64,000 nucleotides of DNA from Marisa cornuarietis (lineage: Eukaryota > Mollusca > Gastropoda > Architaenioglossa > Ampullariidae), in contig SMMW01000511.1 of NCBI GenBank assembly GCA_004794655.1, positions 301,001-365,000 on the forward strand. The letters are read 5' to 3'. The notes beneath the pieces were generated by a model. That model was not told the origin of the DNA and made no database searches. It worked only from the letters and a program-made list of their open reading frames with translations. Shown here one piece after another: positions 61,701 to 64,000 of the stretch (positions are counted from its first letter, which is position 1; each line of letters starts with the position of its first letter). The translations under genes were made by a program, and so were the position numbers.

Positions 61701-64000
61701 CTTTAATCACCTTTATTTTCATGCCCTGGTTCCACAACCTCTCCCTAGGGAACAGGTACAGTCTTGTCTCCCTTGTTAATATCTGTTGCAAGATCATCAG
61801 AACCAGGCAGAGGGACTTGGCAGCTTTCTGTCATCAGCAGATCCTTAGGAAGGCATCTCATATCCTCTCTGTTTCTGATCATGTGCTGACATGTGAGTTT
61901 TCACTCTTGCGGTCTGGCTGTAGGTACGCGATACCTGTATACAGAACCAATCGTTACACAATTCATTTCACGTGCCATTTACTTGATCAGCTCTACTGAC
62001 TGTGATCTTGTACTAGCCTAAGGTGACCTAAGGTCACTAACCATATCTTACTGTTGCTGGGAATGTGTATATGTGTGTGTATATATATATATTGTGTGTG
62101 GGAAAGAGAAATTATTTCAACATATACATGTATTTATCAGTATATTGCTAGTATGAGAACTATCTGGAATTGCCCTTGTAGATTAATACAGTTGTATTGT
62201 CTTGTAAGTTATCAGGCTGTAAAACTGTCTAGCATTTCCCATCATGTAGAAGCATGTATAGATCATGCAAGAAATCTCTAAGTCAAGTACAGAAAATTTG
62301 GCAATAGCCTCTATAACAGTCTGGTGTTGCAGTTCTGAAAATGTACAGAAGTAAAGAGTTTAGATAAGAGGTCTTATCACATAAGACATTTTGTAATAAA
62401 CAAAACCCCCAAAAAAGGAAGCTGATATTTTATCCTTACTTGTGACCAAATTGTCTATAACACAGCTTTACTGTCTCTCATATTTCATAGATGGGAAACA
62501 TTCAGCTCCATTGTTTTATATTAAAACAAAAACAACTTTTGACATTCTACTTTCTAGTGGGGCAGGTGGAACATGCTTGTCATTAAAAGACTGAGAGAAA
62601 TGATCCATAATTCTGTTTGAATGTAACTATCATGAAAATGATTCTATCAAAGTTACATTTCTTGCATGAAAATATGACACCTTAGTTAAGTCAGTGCACT
62701 AAGGTAATGTTTTGTAGTCTCTATTACCATCTGAATGCTGATTGATTGTCTTGCTGCAGGCTATGCCTACTATGGCGAATATCCCCTGGCCTTTGCAGCC
62801 TGCAGAGGTAACCAGGATATCTATGATTACCTCATAGACCATGGTGCCAACCCCAACTTTCAAGATTCATTTGGGAACACGGTGCTTCACATGGTGGTCA
62901 TCCACTGCCAGCCTGTGAGTATCTCAGTGATGGGTGGAAAGAATTATCAAGGGTGCAATGTGATGGGCAGATCACACCTTCCAGCAATGAATGGACATGG
63001 ACTTTAAATTAATGAAAGTCTGATGCAGTTCATGCTGCAGGCTTTACCACAGGTTTTGACTATGTTCAACAGTATAGTCCAGGTTTGATTTTTCAGGAAG
63101 CAGTTCAATAAAGAGCACAAGACCAATAAAGGGAAGAAAGTCTATTACAATTGTTTTCTTTTATGTCTTCTCCCTTTGGCAGCTTGAAATTAATAATCAT
63201 CATAACAGAGCATATACCTCCACCTGATGGGGGAGCTCATGGTGTTTATAAAAGAAAGTGCTTAACACACCCACTCACATACAGAAATAACTTTTTTACA
63301 ATCGAACACTACTACACTATATTACTCACTCCAGTCAATCAGGCATCTCAATCATGAATAAAGTTGTCATGTTTAAAATAATTTCAAGGAGAATATAAGT
63401 TCTCTTACCTTTCCTTCTGTAGGACTCGGAACAGCATGAGAGAATGCGGGTGAGTGTAGTATAACACTTCTGGTCACGATTTCCACAATTGATTTAAGTC
63501 TTTTTGTGTTATTGTAGAGAGAAAAAAAAAGAATTCTATGAATATTCAAGTTTCTGCACTTAGTTTTTGATCTTTTTTTTCTTCCCCAAGTTTTACTTTC
63601 TTCTGGCATCAGAGTTCCTTGCCTTCATCTTGGTCTAGTGGTCTGCACAAGATTAGTTGAACACAGCACCGTTCCTTTCCCAAATAACCTTATTTAACAT
63701 TTCTTTAGCTCCATCATAATTATACAAATGTTGGAATTATGTTGTGTGTGGGCTCCTCAGTTTATAGTTTATTTTAAAGAAGTATTGCTGTGTTTTGTTC
63801 ATGCATACTTTTTAATATATAAAGATAAATTATTTGTAGATAAATGTTCATATCTGTTACTGTATTTGCAAGTGTTTGAATTAATTTATATTAATTTGTA
63901 GAGTTGTAGAACATAATTGTTGTAAAAAATATTTTTATTTGCAATTCATTCTCAAGTTAATTTTTAACACAGGTCATAATGATGAATCACATGTTTGAGG
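58748..64000 (+). CDS. TRPV-type cation channel, 5' part
   Basis: Transient receptor potential vanilloid channel, invertebrate Nanchung/OCR-like by its ankyrin region; the membrane segments lie beyond the window. Exons: 58748-59026, 59382-59685, 60584-60745, 62760-62914, probable 63423-63449 (27 nt), and 63973 onward; about 318 codons are visible. The N-terminal 95 residues are charged. A Glu/Lys-rich segment precedes ankyrin repeats: [51 protein letters not shown] and [12 protein letters not shown]. Phases match throughout. The third intron begins GCAAGT, a GC-AG intron, and hosts a LINE. The microexon (DSEQHERMR) has good splice sites but is not confirmed by homology. The start has a GCACCATGG context. 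Likely role: Ca2+ entry in mechano-, osmo- or chemosensation, from family knowledge. Confidence 0.9.
60757..62010 (+). mobile_element. degenerate CR1/Rex-like LINE in TRPV intron
   Basis: Translated pieces in shifting frames show RT order: [53 protein letters not shown] and FADDTALLS, with a degraded C-terminal portion to about 62000. Many stops and frameshifts make it inactive. It is in the same orientation as the channel gene and begins about ten bases after the GC donor. Confidence 0.88.
62011..62759. other. remainder of TRPV intron 3
   Basis: AT-rich sequence with a short (TG)(TA) run at about 62065-62100. Nothing else was recognised. It ends with the acceptor TTGCTGCAG. Confidence 0.6.

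Overview
The window is animal nuclear DNA. Genes are split by GT-AG introns, (GT)n/(CA)n tracts and minisatellites are abundant, and several families of decayed LINEs and tRNA-derived SINEs are present. A paired-like homeobox gene, a TRPV channel, a PLC X-domain protein, a glucuronyltransferase and FkbM-type methyltransferases together suggest a lophotrochozoan, most likely a gastropod mollusc. The species assignment is inference. Exon models were read by eye from splice consensus, reading phase and family motifs; no transcript data were available.

Layout. 1-910 (-): LINE tail and a tRNA-derived SINE. 1329-3471 (-): paired-like homeobox gene with the classic homeodomain 46/47 intron and a 10-aa repeat tail. 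5995-6400: 40-bp repeats, each with a CACGTG/TGACGT-like core. 6984-24000 (+): three tandem copies of a membrane-anchored FkbM methyltransferase. Copy A (6984-8552) and copy B (15712-17741) look intact; copy C (23332-23999) is a pseudogene with a nonsense codon and an internal deletion. A and B are separated by a 3.6-kb 19/21-bp minisatellite whose 21-bp monomers contain the 5' splice-site consensus. 24-32.4 kb: gene-poor, with LINE tails, a second 21-bp minisatellite (26.7-27.45 kb), an inverted-repeat element and microsatellites. 32475-49674 (+): an eight-exon beta-1,3-glucuronyltransferase (B3GAT family) whose introns hold most of the repeats of that half (40-bp, CAC/TAT and 84-bp arrays, RTE-like LINEs, a MITE). 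51005-51686: decayed mariner-like element. 53938-55590 (-): PI-PLC X-domain protein, convergent with the glucuronyltransferase. 58748-64000 (+): 5' part of an invertebrate TRPV channel (ankyrin repeats), running off the right edge, with a GC-AG intron that contains a LINE.

How the genes relate. The FkbM copies and the glucuronyltransferase both encode short N-terminal membrane anchors followed by catalytic domains, so both fit Golgi glycan modification. Molluscan glycans are known to carry O-methylated hexoses, which makes the FkbM cluster a candidate glycan methyltransferase locus (hypothesis). PLCXD and TRPV are divergently arranged and unrelated in role as far as the sequence shows. I found no wholly new multi-gene system. 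The most unusual items are the patchwork (gene-converted) FkbM cluster, the splice-donor-bearing minisatellite, and the GC-AG intron with a LINE starting about 10 bp past its donor.
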